This document shows, piece after piece, positions 60,101-64,000 of a stretch of DNA of 64,000 nucleotides. Position numbers and translations under genes: made by a program. Origin of the DNA: Rotaria sp. Silwood1 (Eukaryota > Rotifera > Eurotatoria > Philodinida > Philodinidae); the NCBI GenBank assembly GCA_905250075.1, contig CAJNOP010000088.1, forward strand, positions 434,001 through 498,000. Direction: 5' to 3'. The number at the start of each line of letters is the position of its first letter. The stretch's first letter is position 1. The notes beneath the pieces were generated by a model that saw only the letters and a list, made by a program, of their open reading frames with translations, ran no database searches and was not told the origin of the DNA.

Positions 60101-61925
60101 ATTAGGCGACTGTTTTGATATTGATGTTAATTTTTTTATCCATGGAAATTCGTGATGGAAATAGAAAAACAAAGATATTGGTATTATTCTATCGGTGGGC
60201 TAAAAAATAAAAATATTTAATGAATATTTTGCAAGGTCGTCGTGAAGATTAGTCTCACAAGAGAAGATTTTCAATTAATCAATCGCTTCCTATGTCAAAC
60301 TTAGATATACGTTAAATAATCGAATGAATACAAAAAATGTTTCTTATGAATCTTACTACATTAGTCTCTATGTTACTCATAATGAACCCAATTTGTTTGT
60401 AATGCGGTGCGAAGCACAGAATTCATATAGCCGTTTCTGAGTTTTTTTCTTTCCTTATTTCTCGACGTATTCATAAAAATTAAGTCATGACGATCTCAAC
60501 AATAAAATGTCAAAGAATACTCATTTAAATGCACCAATAAAGCTTCATGATTGAATCAATATCAAACATTTTCTGATCTTCAAAATTACACTCCATTTTC
60601 TCAAAAAATATCACCCAGAAAGAGAGATATTTGTGAAATTTAATTTTTTTTCAAACTTCCCAATTCTTCAAACAATGATAACAACAAAAGTTAGTCGCTA
60701 CTTGGTTTGCTTATATCAAAGACAGGTGTGACTACAGCTTATGATACATAGCGAATCAAAAAGAAATCAAATGATCAATGGAAAACATAAATTTTTTTCT
60801 TTTAACGCAAAAAAATCTAATTCCAGTAAATACTTTTGGCGAAAAATGTTCCATTTTCAATTGTAGAAACTAATGGCAAAACTAGAAGATAATTGGAGAG
60901 AGATCAGTTCTCGGGTTGCTTAATAACTAAAAAAATCATTTATTTAATAGTTAAAGATAAACAATTCTTATTTTCAATGATTATTAATGAAACTTTTGGT
61001 TTTATAAAATACGAAAATTTAATACTGATTTTTGTCAAAAACATAAATTTTTTACAAATTTTACACAAATAATTGTAATGTTTGATTGTTTTATTAAGTA
61101 TTATCTTGCTTTTTTTTTGTTTAATGTTTCTAACATGTGTCTATTAGTATTCTATTTTAAAACTATTTGGCATCAGATGTTTTCTTTTTTTCATACTTTT
61201 GGAATAACATTGATACGCGTTGTCCAATCTCCTCCATGTTGTCCACTATTTTGTTTTATCCATTGAATATTTAAATCAAGATTATTATCTTTAATATCTT
61301 CAATTCCAAAGTTTTCACCATCATGATATGTCCATCCATATTTTAACTGATCATTTTGATCACACCAATGTCTAATGGAAAATTTTTTCAAAATATTTTT
61401 CTTTTTATACATTTTTTTTCTACCTAAGAAATCGATCATTGGATTTTTGTAATGTACCATAATCAAACCACATTAAACCTCCACTTAATGATTTTACACT
61501 TCGATGTTTTAAACCAAAATATAAATTCGATCTTCAATCAAAACAATTATTCGTTTTTTTTTTGTCTTTTCTGTAAATAAAATCTTATTTTACCTATATG
61601 TTCCCCAAAATCTCTCCAGATTTGTCTCATTAACATTAACAAGTTTAGGTAAATTAATCGGAATATTTGTATATTCATCATAAATAAATCCTAGTAAAAT
61701 TTTATATAAACTAAATAAAACTACGAGACAAATAATGAGATATATTAATGTTCGTAATCGAAATTTAATTTTCGGCAATAAAGATTGAAAACTAAATGAA
61801 GTATGACGAGATTGTTTTCTTTTTTTTGTAGCTGCAATAATCTTTTCATTTGTTTGTTCACTATTTATATTCGACGAACGTTTATTATCAGTTTGTCGAC
61901 GACGTTGAGCTGTTTTTTCACTCAT
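57167..61925 (-). CDS. MOGS: Mannosyl-oligosaccharide glucosidase (glucosidase I), complete, 7 exons
   Basis: Exons 61594-61925, 61424-61531, 61197-61371, 59611-60199, 59331-59548, 57493-58318, 57167-57432; all phases agree and give 837 residues, the same length as the human enzyme. The N-terminus is cytosolic and basic, then a single membrane helix (about 59-80) makes it a type II ER protein. Family blocks follow in order: ERFWGTYRSNLYFGLKHRS, GGLMWFDYG, RHWCDQND, GWTYHDGENFG, SRSFFPRGFLWDEGFHNLL, LGDEARARVP, SGLDDYPRASHPT (with the general-acid Asp), HLDLRCWM, EHDPPYWRGAIW and [21 protein letters not shown]. It removes the outermost glucose from Glc3Man9GlcNAc2, the first trimming step after N-glycan transfer. 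Two introns near 1 kb (60200-61196, 58319-59330) contrast with the others of 52-62 nt. The TAA stop is inside AATAAA. Confidence 0.97.
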
Positions 61926-62110
61926 CTAAAAATGCACAAATATTTGTTCCTGTTTTTTTTATTCAATTCCAATAAATGATATAGGATTTATTTTCACGAA
62001 CCAGCGCGTTAAAAATACAATTAAACCATTTGATATACGTATATAAGACTGTTTTAACAGTAAAAAAAAACATAATCACCATAGAAGAACAAATGCGGAA
62101 TAGGAAATGC

Positions 62111-62114
62111 TTTA

Positions 62115-62116
<2 letters not shown>
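62111..62116 (-). terminator. AATAAA overlapping the ACTR1 stop codon
   Basis: The stop and signal overlap as TAATAAA (62117 down to 62111). Confidence 0.55.

Positions 62117-64000
<1,884 letters not shown>

Overview
This is animal nuclear DNA: AT-rich, with spliced genes whose introns are mostly 45-70 nt (a few of 0.5-2.1 kb), GT-AG splice sites, AATAAA signals, a spliceosomal U4 RNA gene and many non-autonomous DNA transposons. A bdelloid rotifer (Rotaria/Adineta type) is my best guess. The reasons are the compact introns, a rhodopsin-type GPCR of the divergent kind common in rotifers, several diverged Dicer pieces (RNAi gene families are known to be expanded in bdelloids) and degenerate TGTGGG-like tracts. 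This placement is inference, not proof.

Layout. 2.5-4.2 kb: a short neuropeptide precursor of CCHamide/GGNG type (+) converges on a secreted N-formylglutamate-amidohydrolase-like gene (-). 4.9-14.1 kb: a complete 22-exon Dicer (-) preceded on its 3' side by broken duplicate Dicer tails; a further Dicer scrap lies at 27.1-27.8 kb. 14.6-19.3 kb: a hAT-like element holding a nested foldback, then a second foldback of the same size. 22.8-26.5 kb: a seven-exon gene joining a coiled-coil-like N-terminus to only the second RecA domain of the UAP56/DDX39 helicase, with a second hAT-like element in its largest intron. 28.5 kb: U4 snRNA. 33.9 kb: an RNase III-like protein lacking the catalytic acids, followed by a foldback element. 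38.3-41.5 kb: a GT31 glycosyltransferase (+) and a cytosolic alpha carbonic anhydrase (-). 47.5 kb: a GPCR (+). 51.7-52.7 kb: another foldback element. 53.7-62 kb: TMEM165/GDT1 and mannosyl-oligosaccharide glucosidase I (both -). 62.1-64 kb: the 3' part of centractin (ACTR1, -), cut by the window edge.

The genes are not an operon. Two themes stand out. One is RNA metabolism: Dicer, Dicer relics, a dead RNase III-like protein, a helicase half and U4. The other is the secretory pathway: glucosidase I, TMEM165 and GT31. The new-looking items are the CCHamide-like peptide, the RecA2-only UAP56 derivative, the dead RNase III protein and the long inverted-repeat elements around Dicer. I built the gene models by hand; reading frames are continuous across every intron of Dicer, glucosidase I, the UAP56-like gene, TMEM165, the peptide precursor and the visible part of ACTR1.
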